Assembly: GCA_025934435.1 (NCBI GenBank)
Contig: JAICYB010000006.1
Span: forward strand, 20,504-84,503
From: Actinomycetes bacterium
GTDB lineage: Bacteria; Actinomycetota; JAICYB01
DNA: 64,000 bases
Reading direction: 5' to 3'
Below, one piece after another: positions 26,530 through 34,243 of the stretch (positions are counted from its first letter, which is position 1; each line of letters opens with the position of its first letter). A program made the position numbers and the translations under genes. The notes under the pieces are model-generated. The model worked only from the letters and a program-made list of their open reading frames with translations. It was not told where the DNA came from and made no database searches.

Positions 26530-27287
26530 CGCTCGAGACCTATCTGCGCGAGCGCGGACGGAAGATCCTCGCGCCGTACCTGATGTGCGGGTTCCCTTCA
26601 CCGCAAGCGTTTCCCGACCTTCTCGCCGGAGTCATCGACGCCGGAGCCGACATGCTCGAGATCGGTATCCCGTTCTCGGATCCGCTGATGGATGGTCCGG
26701 TGATCCAGCGCGCCGCCGATGTCGCGCTCGGCAACGAGGTTCGTCCGGCCGTCGCCTTGCGCACGATCGAAGCGCTCGCGCCTTCGGTCCCGTTCGTCTA
26801 CATGACGTACTACAACCCGATCCTCGCGATGGGTGAAGAAGAGTTCGCGAAACGCGCGCGGGCGGCGGGCGCCGATGGTGTGATCGTGCCGGACCTTCCG
26901 GTGGACGAAGCAACGTCGTGGATCGCTGCGTCCCGGGCGCAAGATCTCGCCCCGGTGTTCCTCGCCGCGCCGACGACGCCGCGCGACCGCCTCGAAGCGC
27001 TCGTCGCGGCCGGGAGCGGGTTCGTGTACTGCGTATCGCTCCTCGGTGTGACCGGCGTGCGTGCGTCGCTTTCGGATCGCGCGCGAGACGTCGTCGACGC
27101 CGTGCGTGAGCTGACCGATCGTCCGGCCCTCGTCGGTATCGGCGTGTCGACTCCGGAGCAGGCGGCGGAAGCATGTTCGTTCGCCGACGGCGTCGTCGTC
27201 GGAAGCGCGATCCTCGCGGCGGCGGAGCGCGACGGCGTCGACGCTGCGGTGTCCCTCGTGAAGCAGATGCGAGAAGCTATTGATTGA
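26526..27287 (+). CDS. trpA: Tryptophan synthase alpha subunit
   Basis: TrpA cleaves indole-3-glycerol phosphate and passes indole to TrpB. The 253-residue barrel has LEIGIPFSDPLMDGPVIQ with catalytic Glu and Asp, MTYYNPI, and YCVSLLGVTGVR. The phosphate loop GIGVSTPEQA is also present. The GTG start overlaps the cupin gene. Confidence 0.96.
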   Translation: MTLETYLRERGRKILAPYLMCGFPSPQAFPDLLAGVIDAGADMLEIGIPFSDPLMDGPVIQRAADVALGNEVRPAVALRTIEALAPSVPFVYMTYYNPILAMGEEEFAKRARAAGADGVIVPDLPVDEATSWIAASRAQDLAPVFLAAPTTPRDRLEALVAAGSGFVYCVSLLGVTGVRASLSDRARDVVDAVRELTDRPALVGIGVSTPEQAAEACSFADGVVVGSAILAAAERDGVDAAVSLVKQMREAID

Positions 27288-27334
27288 CGACCTCCTGAGC
27301 GAGCAGATCGACTACGACGGCGGGGGCGGACGCT

Positions 27335-27733
27335 TTGGGTAGATGGACCGACGCGCACGTCGGCGAGGCCTTCGGGCCGATGGAGTTCCGGCTCACGGAG
27401 AAGCTCCAGCATCGCTACATCGACGGGACGCACAACGACGTCCCGGAACACGAGCGCTTCTTCGATCCGTCCGTCGCGGGGAACTTCGCGATCTACCTCT
27501 TGGGCGAACGTTATCCCGGGCCGATCATCCACTCGCACCAGGAGTTGAAGTACTTCGCACCGGTGCCGGTCGGAGAGACCATCGTCGGGACGGGCGTGCT
27601 CTCGCTCAAGGAGATGCGTCGCGACAAGGCCTACGTGGCGATCGACTGCGACTTCACGCTCGGCGACGACCGGGTGTGGTGGGCGCGCATGACGTGCATC
27701 TGGCCCGAGGTCCACCTGCGCGGGGAGGTCTGA
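27335..27733 (+). CDS. MaoC-like hot-dog dehydratase subunit (N-terminal type)
   Basis: This 132-residue protein resembles the N-terminal-type MaoC/FAS1-like hot-dog subunits (HadA/HadC kind). GPIIHSHQELKYFAPVPVGETI is the substrate-channel strand typical of the non-catalytic half. It probably pairs with the next gene product to hydrate or dehydrate an acyl-CoA or acyl-ACP. The TTG start is weakly supported; ATG 27380 would also fit. The end overlaps the next start by one base (TGATG). Confidence 0.75.
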   Translation: MGRWTDAHVGEAFGPMEFRLTEKLQHRYIDGTHNDVPEHERFFDPSVAGNFAIYLLGERYPGPIIHSHQELKYFAPVPVGETIVGTGVLSLKEMRRDKAYVAIDCDFTLGDDRVWWARMTCIWPEVHLRGEV

Positions 27734-28065
27734 TGGAGCTGACGAAGCACGTGACGCAAGACGACATGACCTTGTACTCCGGTCCGGGAAACATCCATTC
27801 CGACATCGACGTTGCCCGCAGGACGGGACTCGAGGCGCCGATCGCACAAGGGATGATGACGCTGGCCTTCGCGTCGGAGCTCATGACGAAGGTGTGCGGC
27901 GCGGAGTGGCTCGCGCGGGGTGAGATCGCGGTGAAGTTCACGAAGCCGGTCCTGCATGGCGACGTCGTAACCGTCAGCGCCGTAGAAGGCGCCGACGGTT
28001 ACGACGTCAAAGCCGTCAACCGGTCCGGCGAACTTGTGATGATGGGGACGGCTCGCCTGCGCTGA
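27733..28065 (+). CDS. MaoC-like hot-dog dehydratase subunit (catalytic type)
   Basis: This is a 110-residue MaoC-domain protein. The hydratase-2 motif region is visible as IHSDIDVARRTGLEAPIAQGMMTLAF, matching the D-x4-H-x5-A-x-x-G-like pattern in part: Asp in HSDID, and GLEAPIAQGM in place of the usual FxxxIAHG. As AQG replaces AHG, catalysis may be altered. It is coupled to the preceding subunit. The last 50 bp overlap the minus-strand gene that follows. Confidence 0.75.
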   Translation: MELTKHVTQDDMTLYSGPGNIHSDIDVARRTGLEAPIAQGMMTLAFASELMTKVCGAEWLARGEIAVKFTKPVLHGDVVTVSAVEGADGYDVKAVNRSGELVMMGTARLR

Positions 28066-29302
28066 TGTGGCGAGCCGTTTCCGCCAGGTACTGCTCGAGC
28101 CGCTGTGCCGCCTCGACATCGCCCCGCTTCCGCGCTTCTTTCGCCGCGGCGAATATCGCGATGCGAGCCGCGTGATCGTCCGGTGCGCCCTGTTTCTTCT
28201 CTTCCTCAGTGGTTTGCATCGCTGACAGGCGTGCAGCCGTTTCGTCATCGCCCGCGCGCCGTGCCTGCTTGATCGCCGCACGGATCGCCGCGTTCGGGTC
28301 GATCGGCGGCGAGACACCGTCCGGCGCGGTGCCGCTCTGCGCCGACGACGTGATCAGCCGTTCGATCCGTCGCAAGTCGGACTTGAGCGCCTCGACCCTC
28401 GCCATGCGCCTGCGCCAGTAGCGACGGATGGCGAAGGCGATCGCTGCGAGCAGAAGCAAGAGCGCGAACAGGTGCCACGGGATGACCCACACGAGCACGT
28501 TCGCCTGGCGTGCCGGGCCGGGGAGCCCGAGCGAGTTCGTCGTCGCGCTCACGTGCAGCATGACCGGGCCGCCCCAGAAGGGGATCGGACGGGTCAGCTT
28601 GTACTGCTCGGCCGACTGCGACATCAGCATGACGGACCCCGTCGCCGCCGCCTTGTTGATCGTCACCTTCGGTTCGAGACGGACGCGGCCCGTGTTGCGT
28701 AGTTGCGCGGTGATCTCGAGCTGCCGCGGGAAGAACACCGAATGACGGGCGGCAGTCACCTTCTCGATCTCGAAGTCCTTGCGCGCGTCACCGGGAAGCG
28801 TGACGTAGAGCCTGACGGCGACGCGTTCGACGTTCTTCACGGAGCCGGCACCGGTAGCAGCTTGCTCGGCCACGACGGCACCGATGTGATCGCCCGGATC
28901 CGCACCTTTCGGTGCGGTGAGCGTGAAAGTTTCCGTTTCGCGCTTCAGCGGCGCGATCGTCGCCGTCGAGTGTTCGAAGTGCCCCCACTTGCCGACGTCG
29001 GTCGCGACGTTGGTGACGAAGGGGTTGCCGTTCTTGTCGAACGACATGTCCGAAAGAAAAAGGGTGACGGTGTGGGCAACGCGAGTGGGGTTGAAGAGTT
29101 CGACCTGGAAGGTCTTGGACTCGTTCGGGGAGAGATCGGCGACGAACCACCGGCCGCCGTTCGGGTCGAGCCTCGACGTGCCCACCGGCTTCACGTCGAC
29201 GGTGTTTTCTGGGGAGGCGACCTGCGCGAATGCGACGGACGCCACCATCCCCGCCGCGAGGGCGGGGATGGCGATGGATGCGATGATCCGGCGTGCTTTC
29301 AC
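28016..29302 (-). CDS. DUF916-like exported membrane protein
   Basis: This 428-residue protein has a cleavable signal peptide (ending AFAQ). Its beta-rich ectodomain (RWFVADLSPNESKTFQVEL, then GDHIGAVVAEQ and RVAVRLYVTLPG) resembles DUF916, the peptidoglycan-binding part of WxL-interacting proteins. One membrane helix (~265-290) is followed by RRYWRRR and a ~130-residue charged, helical cytoplasmic tail. The tail is unusual for the family and might signal or bind a partner. The GTG start overlaps the stop of the small secreted protein gene upstream (TAGTG). Confidence 0.75.
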   Translation of the reverse strand: MKARRIIASIAIPALAAGMVASVAFAQVASPENTVDVKPVGTSRLDPNGGRWFVADLSPNESKTFQVELFNPTRVAHTVTLFLSDMSFDKNGNPFVTNVATDVGKWGHFEHSTATIAPLKRETETFTLTAPKGADPGDHIGAVVAEQAATGAGSVKNVERVAVRLYVTLPGDARKDFEIEKVTAARHSVFFPRQLEITAQLRNTGRVRLEPKVTINKAAATGSVMLMSQSAEQYKLTRPIPFWGGPVMLHVSATTNSLGLPGPARQANVLVWVIPWHLFALLLLLAAIAFAIRRYWRRRMARVEALKSDLRRIERLITSSAQSGTAPDGVSPPIDPNAAIRAAIKQARRAGDDETAARLSAMQTTEEEKKQGAPDDHAARIAIFAAAKEARKRGDVEAAQRLEQYLAETARHISAGEPSPSSQVRRTG

Positions 29303-29946
29303 TATGTGACGAGTGTCGTGATCCAGTAGCCGTAGTACGTACCGGCGTCGAACACGTTGGAGACGGCGAGCGCCGTGCGGTTCGCGTAGACACCGTTGTA
29401 CGCCGTCGTCGGGGACTCACCGGTCACCGAGAGGAGCGTGATCGGCGCGCTCATCGTGCTGTTGGCGCCGTTCGCTGCGGTTCCCTGCGGCGTGCCGACG
29501 TGCGTCAGCGTGCTGTTGGTAGCGGCGATCTGTGATCCCTGGATCACCGACGTCACCGCGCCGCCCGAAAGTGCGTCGAGCTGGTTCGGCAGGTTCGTGC
29601 AGTCCTCGCCGTTGACGGCGGCCGGCGTCGTGAGGTTCGCAGGCCCGCACACCTGAGCGGTCACCGAGAACGGATTGACACCGGAAGCGAGGATCTCAGT
29701 CACGGTCGTCGTTGCCGCGGTCACCGTCGACAGCGAAGCGCCGTTCGCCGTGAGGTCGGTGGTACTTCCGGAGAACACCGGCGGAAGCTCCGCCAGTGTG
29801 CGTGAACCGCTGTTCACAGACGTCGTGAAGGTGATGAGCGTGCTGCCGGCAAAGGCCTGCTGGCCGACGAATCCCACCATCACAACGAAGATCCCGCTCG
29901 CCAGTGCTAGCCGGCGTTTCGCGGACAGCTGCCTACCTGCTCCCAC
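29302..29946 (-). CDS. Small secreted Ser/Thr-rich protein
   Basis: This 214-residue protein has a signal peptide (KRRLALASGIFVVMVGF, cleavage near AFAGS) and a beta-rich, Thr/Ser/Ala-rich mature part with one CGPANLTTP and one CTNLP cysteine. The C-terminus ends GYWITTLVT; this recalls the aromatic end of WxL domains but lacks the W-x-L itself. The GTG start at 29946 is chosen because AAGGAGG lies 5 nt upstream. It is cotranscribed with the DUF916-like gene, so the two may form a surface complex. Confidence 0.65.
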   Translation of the reverse strand: MGAGRQLSAKRRLALASGIFVVMVGFVGQQAFAGSTLITFTTSVNSGSRTLAELPPVFSGSTTDLTANGASLSTVTAATTTVTEILASGVNPFSVTAQVCGPANLTTPAAVNGEDCTNLPNQLDALSGGAVTSVIQGSQIAATNSTLTHVGTPQGTAANGANSTMSAPITLLSVTGESPTTAYNGVYANRTALAVSNVFDAGTYYGYWITTLVT

Positions 29947-30036
29947 ACGAGCCTCCTTCCAACTCGACGTCCCGACGGGGGGAGTGTCGGATCCGGGACC
30001 TTCGGCCCTCATGGCTCAACACGGACCACGATCGAT

Positions 30037-31722
30037 CTAGCCCGCACTTGCGCGGACTAGTCCGACCTTCTCAGACACACCTGTTTTCGCAGCTCGACGC
30101 AGTGCAACGACGAATGAAGCGCCGTTGGGTTCGCGTGGTTCGGCGCGAACGGAACCACCCATCTCTTCGACGAGCGTTCGAACGATGTACAGACCGAGTC
30201 CGACGCCGCCTTCGTCGTGGACGCGTTTCGTGACGGATTCGCCCTGCGCGAACTTGTCGAAGATCCGGCGGTAGTCACTTGGTAGTCCGATCCCCTCGTC
30301 GTCGACGTAGATCCCGACGAGGTCGTCGTCGGCAACGACCTCCACCAAGACGGAGCCACCGGACGGTGAGTACTTCACGGCGTTCTCGATGAGGTGCTGG
30401 AGGACCTGATCGAGCGCGGCCGGATCGGCTTCGGCGATCGTCTCCTTCGTCGCGGCTCGGACGCTGAAGGTATGGAGCGGCGCCTGCGTACGGAACTGGT
30501 CGACCGCTTCCCTCACGATCGGGAGGACGTCCACAGCGACCGGCTTCGGGCGCGCGTGCGTCTCGGCTTGGATCGACGCCGCGACGAGGAGGCGCTCGAC
30601 CAGACGGTCGAGCCGCCGGGTCTGCGGCACCATCCGCTCGACAAGCGTTCGTCGGCGTTCGTCGTCGAGGGCGCCCCAGTTCGCGGACAACGTTTCGGCG
30701 AACCCCTTGAGGACGGTGAGCGGCGTTCGGAGCTCGTGCCCGGCGATGGAGAAGAATGCGTTCTTCGCCACCTCGGCCCGGCGATGCGCGCGTCGCCGGC
30801 GGATGTCGAAGAAGGCGATCAGCGCGAAGACGATCGCGAAGACGACCGTCAGGATGCTCGCGACGATGACGGAAGGCTGCTGCTGCAGCTGGATGTCGAA
30901 GTCGGCGGCGTCCTGCTCCAAGACGACCGACCATCCGGGCGCGACCGGCGCGTACGCCGCGAGGATGGATGTCGTCCCGAACGGATACCGCGTCACCTGC
31001 GGCCCGCCGGACGAAACACGTTGAACGAACGACGCGACGCGCGTCGGTGGCGTCACGATCCCGTTCTGCGGATCGAGCGCGACGCCGCCCGTCACGACGA
31101 AGAGGCGTGCGTTGTCGTAGGACGCGGCCATCACGCGCTGTGTTGCGTCCTGCAGATCACCGAGCACGACGAGCACGGCTCGGTTCGTCGAGATGGCGAC
31201 GCCGACGGCGGAGCGGCAGGTACCGGGAACCGAGAAGATCGGCGACACCACAGGCCCCCGCGCCGCCCGCGCTGCGGCGACCAGCTGCGTGAGATGGGTG
31301 TCGGCTTGAGCTCCGCCGGATTCGCCCGTCGTGACACAGGGCTTCGGGTCGTTGTTGACCAGGATGTCGTAGTTCTGCGTCGCGGCGATCACGGTCGGTC
31401 CGTTGAAGACGATGGCGTCGCGCGTGAACGTCTGCTTCTCTGACACGAACGTCTGGAGCGCCGTCGTCACCCCGGCGCCGGGGAAGACCTCACGCGAGAG
31501 CGAGAGCGCTTCGCTCTTGCCGGCGTCGAGCCAGTCGCTGAGCGCGTGCGCGTACCCGTTCGCGACCGTGGCGCGATCGGCGGCACGACGTTCGTCCGCT
31601 TGTCGCGACGCACGCTCGACGCCTTGGACCGTACCGACCCAGAGTCCGCCGAGCAGGGCGACGGCGAGAGCGATCCGTCCGAACGATCCGACGAACCGCG
31701 CGATGCGTCGCGCGTTGTGCAT
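30037..31722 (-). CDS. Membrane sensor histidine kinase with large external sensor
   Basis: The 561-residue kinase has membrane helices at ~10-35 and ~283-305. They flank a ~245-residue external domain that looks like a Cache-type sensor (a WLDAGKSEALSLSREVF start and APVAPGWSVVLEQDA end are typical). The HisKA motif SIAGHELRTPLTVLKGFAETL spans ~325-345, and HATPase motifs LIENAVKYS, VDDEGIGLP and GVGLGLYIVRTL follow. No HAMP domain is apparent. It is coupled to the CheY-like gene upstream and to the secreted-protein genes downstream on the same strand. Confidence 0.9.
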   Translation of the reverse strand: MHNARRIARFVGSFGRIALAVALLGGLWVGTVQGVERASRQADERRAADRATVANGYAHALSDWLDAGKSEALSLSREVFPGAGVTTALQTFVSEKQTFTRDAIVFNGPTVIAATQNYDILVNNDPKPCVTTGESGGAQADTHLTQLVAAARAARGPVVSPIFSVPGTCRSAVGVAISTNRAVLVVLGDLQDATQRVMAASYDNARLFVVTGGVALDPQNGIVTPPTRVASFVQRVSSGGPQVTRYPFGTTSILAAYAPVAPGWSVVLEQDAADFDIQLQQQPSVIVASILTVVFAIVFALIAFFDIRRRRAHRRAEVAKNAFFSIAGHELRTPLTVLKGFAETLSANWGALDDERRRTLVERMVPQTRRLDRLVERLLVAASIQAETHARPKPVAVDVLPIVREAVDQFRTQAPLHTFSVRAATKETIAEADPAALDQVLQHLIENAVKYSPSGGSVLVEVVADDDLVGIYVDDEGIGLPSDYRRIFDKFAQGESVTKRVHDEGGVGLGLYIVRTLVEEMGGSVRAEPREPNGASFVVALRRAAKTGVSEKVGLVRASAG

Positions 31723-31725
31723 GGA

Positions 31726-32100
31726 CTAGGCGGCGAGTTCGGCGCGGATACGGGCGATGAGCTGGGCACCCTGGAACGGTTTGGAGATGAACGCGCTGGC
31801 GCCGAGCGAGTAGGCGTGCTCCTGGTCCTGCTGCTGGCTCTTCCCGGTGATGATGAAGACGGGGATCGTCGCGAGTGCTCCGTCCGACTTGAGGGCCGAG
31901 AGGCACTCCCAGCCGTCCATCACCGGCATCATCAGGTCGAGGAGGATCAGGTCCGGACGGTCGAACCGGACGATCTCGAGCGCTTCGCGCCCGTTGGCGG
32001 CCTGCGTGACGCGAAAGTCGGCCATCTCGAGGTGGAGCGAGCAGAGGAGGCGGAGGTCTTCGTCGTCGTCTGTGACGAGGACGGTTCCGTTCAGAGACAT
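31726..32100 (-). CDS. CheY-like single-domain response regulator
   Basis: The 124 residues form only a receiver domain: VTDDDED acidic pair, phospho-acceptor Asp in LILLDLMMPVMDGWE, Thr in FIITGKS and Lys in FISKPFQGAQL. There is no output domain, so it must act by protein contact or phosphotransfer. It lies 3 nt upstream of the sensor kinase gene and is most likely its partner. Confidence 0.9.
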   Translation of the reverse strand: MSLNGTVLVTDDDEDLRLLCSLHLEMADFRVTQAANGREALEIVRFDRPDLILLDLMMPVMDGWECLSALKSDGALATIPVFIITGKSQQQDQEHAYSLGASAFISKPFQGAQLIARIRAELAA

Positions 32101-32149
32101 ATCTCAGAATCGGATGTGTCCCGGCACGGATAACAGGGTCTAAAGGCCC

Positions 32150-32929
32150 CTATCGCTTCGGCCCGACGAAGGAGTCGAGGTAGAAGACGTCTTTCTTCCG
32201 GCTGACCGAGATCGTCCACTGATTCGACCGCGTCCAGTGGACGTCGAGGAGATCGAGGGCCCAGCAGAAGAGGTTGCGTATGTCTTCCGAGTGGTTCGTG
32301 AATTGGTAGCGCGTGTAATGACGCCGCTCGATCGCCAGGTCGGTCTGGCGCACGGCGACATTCTTGCCGCGCCAGCCGTCGCTTTGGATCAATCCACGGA
32401 TGAACGGACGCGGCTTTGCGGTTACGACTTCCTTCTGCCAGCCGGCGAGTTCGATCTTGCGATTGTGCTTCATCCCCGGCCCGTGTTGCGGAAAGAAACA
32501 CGGGATGTGTTGCGAGTGTCCGGTGACCGCAATCGCCCCCGCATGCACGCGTCGCCCGACCTTCGCTCCAAAGACCGCAGCGATAGCCTCGCCGACTTCT
32601 TCCATGATCGCCGGATACTTCGGGTCACAGAAGATCGATAGGCGGTAGCAACGCGGCATTCGCACGACGTGGCCGTCTCCCAGATACATGCCAAGTAAGT
32701 ACGAATACACCGCTGGATCGACGCGCAGCCACGGCTTGCACGACCCGGCACAAGCAGTGAACGGTGCGACGCCTGCGAGTGGGCTCCGAGCAAGCGCGTG
32801 GCTCGGATCCTGTATCCACTCTTGCACGGTCTTGACCGGAATTCCGAGCGCTGCCGCGATCCTTCGTGCGCCGAGCCCCTGTCCGCGTAAGTCGAGTGCC
32901 GCCTCTACCTCTCTGATTGGTCGAGTCAT
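32150..32929 (-). CDS. Free-standing HTH plus LAGLIDADG-like protein
   Basis: This 259-residue protein combines an N-terminal helix-turn-helix (~15-40, LGARRIAAALGIPVKTVQEW) with a LAGLIDADG homing-endonuclease fold. The two LAGLIDADG helices are YLLGMYLGDG (77-86) and FIRGLIQSDG (176-185), both keeping the acidic residue. The CFFPQHGPGMKH and FVGPK motifs mark a family common as single genes in actinobacteria, usually annotated as HTH protein or regulator; its role is not established. There is no intein or intron around it. A LexA-type box sits between its AT-rich -10 (TATATT) and its ATG. Confidence 0.8.
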   Translation of the reverse strand: MTRPIREVEAALDLRGQGLGARRIAAALGIPVKTVQEWIQDPSHALARSPLAGVAPFTACAGSCKPWLRVDPAVYSYLLGMYLGDGHVVRMPRCYRLSIFCDPKYPAIMEEVGEAIAAVFGAKVGRRVHAGAIAVTGHSQHIPCFFPQHGPGMKHNRKIELAGWQKEVVTAKPRPFIRGLIQSDGWRGKNVAVRQTDLAIERRHYTRYQFTNHSEDIRNLFCWALDLLDVHWTRSNQWTISVSRKKDVFYLDSFVGPKR

Positions 32930-32943
32930 GGAACGTATGTTCG
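32930..32943 (-). promoter_or_regulatory. LexA-type SOS box before the HTH-LAGLIDADG gene
   Basis: On the minus strand the sequence is CGAACATACGTTCC. It fits the Gram-positive LexA operator consensus CGAACRNRYGTTYC at every position. It touches the ATG and lies just after a TATATT -10 (32944-32949), an ideal place for repression. It is also within the divergent tRNA promoter region. Confidence 0.6.
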
Positions 32944-32984
32944 AATATAGAATGAGGTACCGACACCGCTGGAAAGTGCTTCAG

Positions 32985-33069
32985 GCCCGGGTGGCGAAAC
33001 CAGGAAAACGCTGATGGCTCAAACCCATCTGCCCGCGAGGGCTTGCGGGTTCGAATCCCGCCCCGGGTA
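32985..33069 (+). tRNA. tRNA-Leu (anticodon CAA)
   Basis: The 85-nt sequence folds as a class II tRNA. The acceptor stem is GCCCGGG/CCCGGGT with one G-U pair. The D stem is GCG/CGC and the anticodon stem GATGG/CCATC, with loop CTCAAAC giving CAA. A long variable arm GCCC-GCGA-GGGC and the T arm GCGGG-TTCGAAT-CCCGC follow, with discriminator A. The CCA end is not encoded. A TAGAAT or TATAGA -10 near 32946-32953 could serve as promoter. Confidence 0.92.
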
Positions 33070-33078
33070 CAACGCATC

Positions 33079-33099
33079 GGTTACGCGAGAAACGTAACC
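33079..33099. repeat. Perfect inverted repeat between tRNA-Leu and the DUF2505 gene
   Basis: GGTTACG and CGTAACC are separated by 7 nt. The right arm covers most of the -10 box (TAACCT, 33095-33100) of the next gene. It may be an operator for that gene, or a stem helping to end the tRNA transcript; there is no T-run. Confidence 0.5.
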
Positions 33100-33106
33100 T
33101 CGGCTC

Positions 33107-33604
33107 GTGCGCATCCATCTCGAACATCGCATCGAAGCGCCGCTCGAACTCGTCGAACGCGCTTCCCTCGACCCGCGACTGGACGAAGAGCTCGCGAGTC
33201 TCCCGAACGTCGCCGAACGCACCGTTCGCGAGCGCGACGTCCACGCGGACGGATCGATCCATCGCGTCGTCCGTTATCGGTTCACCGGTCCGATCCCGCC
33301 CGCGGCCGTCAAAGCGATAGGCGGGAGCGTCATCGGATGGGACGAGGTCGGCGATTTCAACCCTGACAGCCACGAGTGGCACTTCGAGATCCGTCCGCAT
33401 CTGTTCGCCGGACGGATCACGTGCAACGGCCGGTACGCGTTCGAGCCCGAAGGCGACGACGCCACACGACGGGTCGTCGACGTCGATCTCAAGGTCCGCG
33501 TTCCGCTCGTCGGCGGACGGGTCGAGAACGTCATCGCCGATGGACTGAAAGACAACATGAACTCGGAGGCCGAACTGCTGTCGAGCTACGTCGCCGGACG
33601 ATGA
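33107..33604 (+). CDS. DUF2505-family (SRPBCC-like) protein
   Basis: The 165 residues match the actinobacterial DUF2505 family: a START/SRPBCC-type fold with MRIHLEHRIEAPLELVERA at the start, RYRFTGPIPPAAV, HEWHFEIRPHLFAGRI and a C-terminal helix (VENVIADGLKDNMNSEAELL). Such folds bind hydrophobic ligands; no activity is known. The GTG start lies 6 nt after TAACCT. Its stop overlaps the ATG of the ANTAR regulator, a pairing that suggests co-expression. Confidence 0.85.
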   Translation: MRIHLEHRIEAPLELVERASLDPRLDEELASLPNVAERTVRERDVHADGSIHRVVRYRFTGPIPPAAVKAIGGSVIGWDEVGDFNPDSHEWHFEIRPHLFAGRITCNGRYAFEPEGDDATRRVVDVDLKVRVPLVGGRVENVIADGLKDNMNSEAELLSSYVAGR

Positions 33605-34182
33605 GCGTCCAGAAGATCGTCATCGCCGAGGACGAGGCCATCATCCGGATGGACCTCAAAGAGATGCTCGAGGAAGAAGGCTTCGACGTCGTCGGTGAAG
33701 CGCCAGACGGACGGCAAGCCGTAGACCTCGCTCGGGAGCACCACCCCGATCTCGTGATCCTCGACATCAAGATGCCGGTGATGAACGGGATCCGCGCCGC
33801 GGAGATCATCACGCGCGAACGCATCGCGCCGGTCCTCATCCTGACGGCGTTCAGCCAGCGCGACCTCGCGGCACAAGCCGCGCAGGCCGGCGCCATGGCG
33901 TATCTCGTGAAGCCGTTCCAGAAGTCGGATCTCCTGCCGGCCATCGACGTCGCCGTCGAGCGCTACGGCGAGATGACGCGGCTCGAGGGCGAGGTCACCC
34001 AGCTGGCCGAGCAGCTCGAGGCGCGGAAGGTCGTCGAGCGCGCGAAGGGGATGCTGATGGAGCAAGGTCTCGGCGAGGCCGAAGCGTACCGCATGATGCA
34101 GCGCGCCGCGATGGACCGCGGACTGAAGCTCGCCGAGGTCGCGCGCCTGGTCATCGAGGGCGAACTCCCGGCCCCTGAGTAG
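33601..34182 (+). CDS. pdtaR: ANTAR-domain response regulator (PdtaR-like)
   Basis: This 193-residue regulator has a receiver domain (1-~122, AEDEAIIRMDL, LVILDIKMP with phospho-acceptor Asp, YLVKPFQKSDL) and a C-terminal ANTAR RNA-binding domain (~130-188, KVVERAKGMLM, AYRMMQRAAMD). ANTAR proteins bind paired RNA hairpins and prevent transcription termination. The M. tuberculosis PdtaR occupies the same place upstream of polA. No dedicated kinase lies next to it, as also in M. tuberculosis. Confidence 0.92.
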   Translation: MSVQKIVIAEDEAIIRMDLKEMLEEEGFDVVGEAPDGRQAVDLAREHHPDLVILDIKMPVMNGIRAAEIITRERIAPVLILTAFSQRDLAAQAAQAGAMAYLVKPFQKSDLLPAIDVAVERYGEMTRLEGEVTQLAEQLEARKVVERAKGMLMEQGLGEAEAYRMMQRAAMDRGLKLAEVARLVIEGELPAPE

Positions 34183-34190
34183 CTCGACGC

Positions 34191-34237
34191 GGGCGGGGAG
34201 TGATATCACCAAGCGGACGCTTCCCGCCCCAAGGAGG
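34191..34237 (+). promoter_or_regulatory. Structured leader before livJ
   Basis: An outer stem GGGCGGG/CCCGCCC (34191-34197 with 34223-34229) encloses a palindrome GTGATATCAC (34200-34209) and a small hairpin AGCG-GA-CGCT (34212-34221). Together they would make a three-way junction. It ends next to the AAGGAGG site (34231-34237) of livJ, so folding could affect translation. No T-run is present, so it is not a plain terminator. The palindrome could instead be a DNA operator. Confidence 0.45.
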
Positions 34238-34243
34238 GACTTC

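Noticed and set aside
27280..27342. Twenty-codon TTG ORF between trpA and the first MaoC-type gene
   Set aside because: It starts inside trpA, has no SD site and no recognisable motif; it is probably chance, or just part of the leader.
32150..33069. Integrative element at tRNA-Leu
   Set aside because: There is no integrase, no repeated tRNA 3' end and no change in neighbouring synteny; the HTH-LAGLIDADG gene stands alone.
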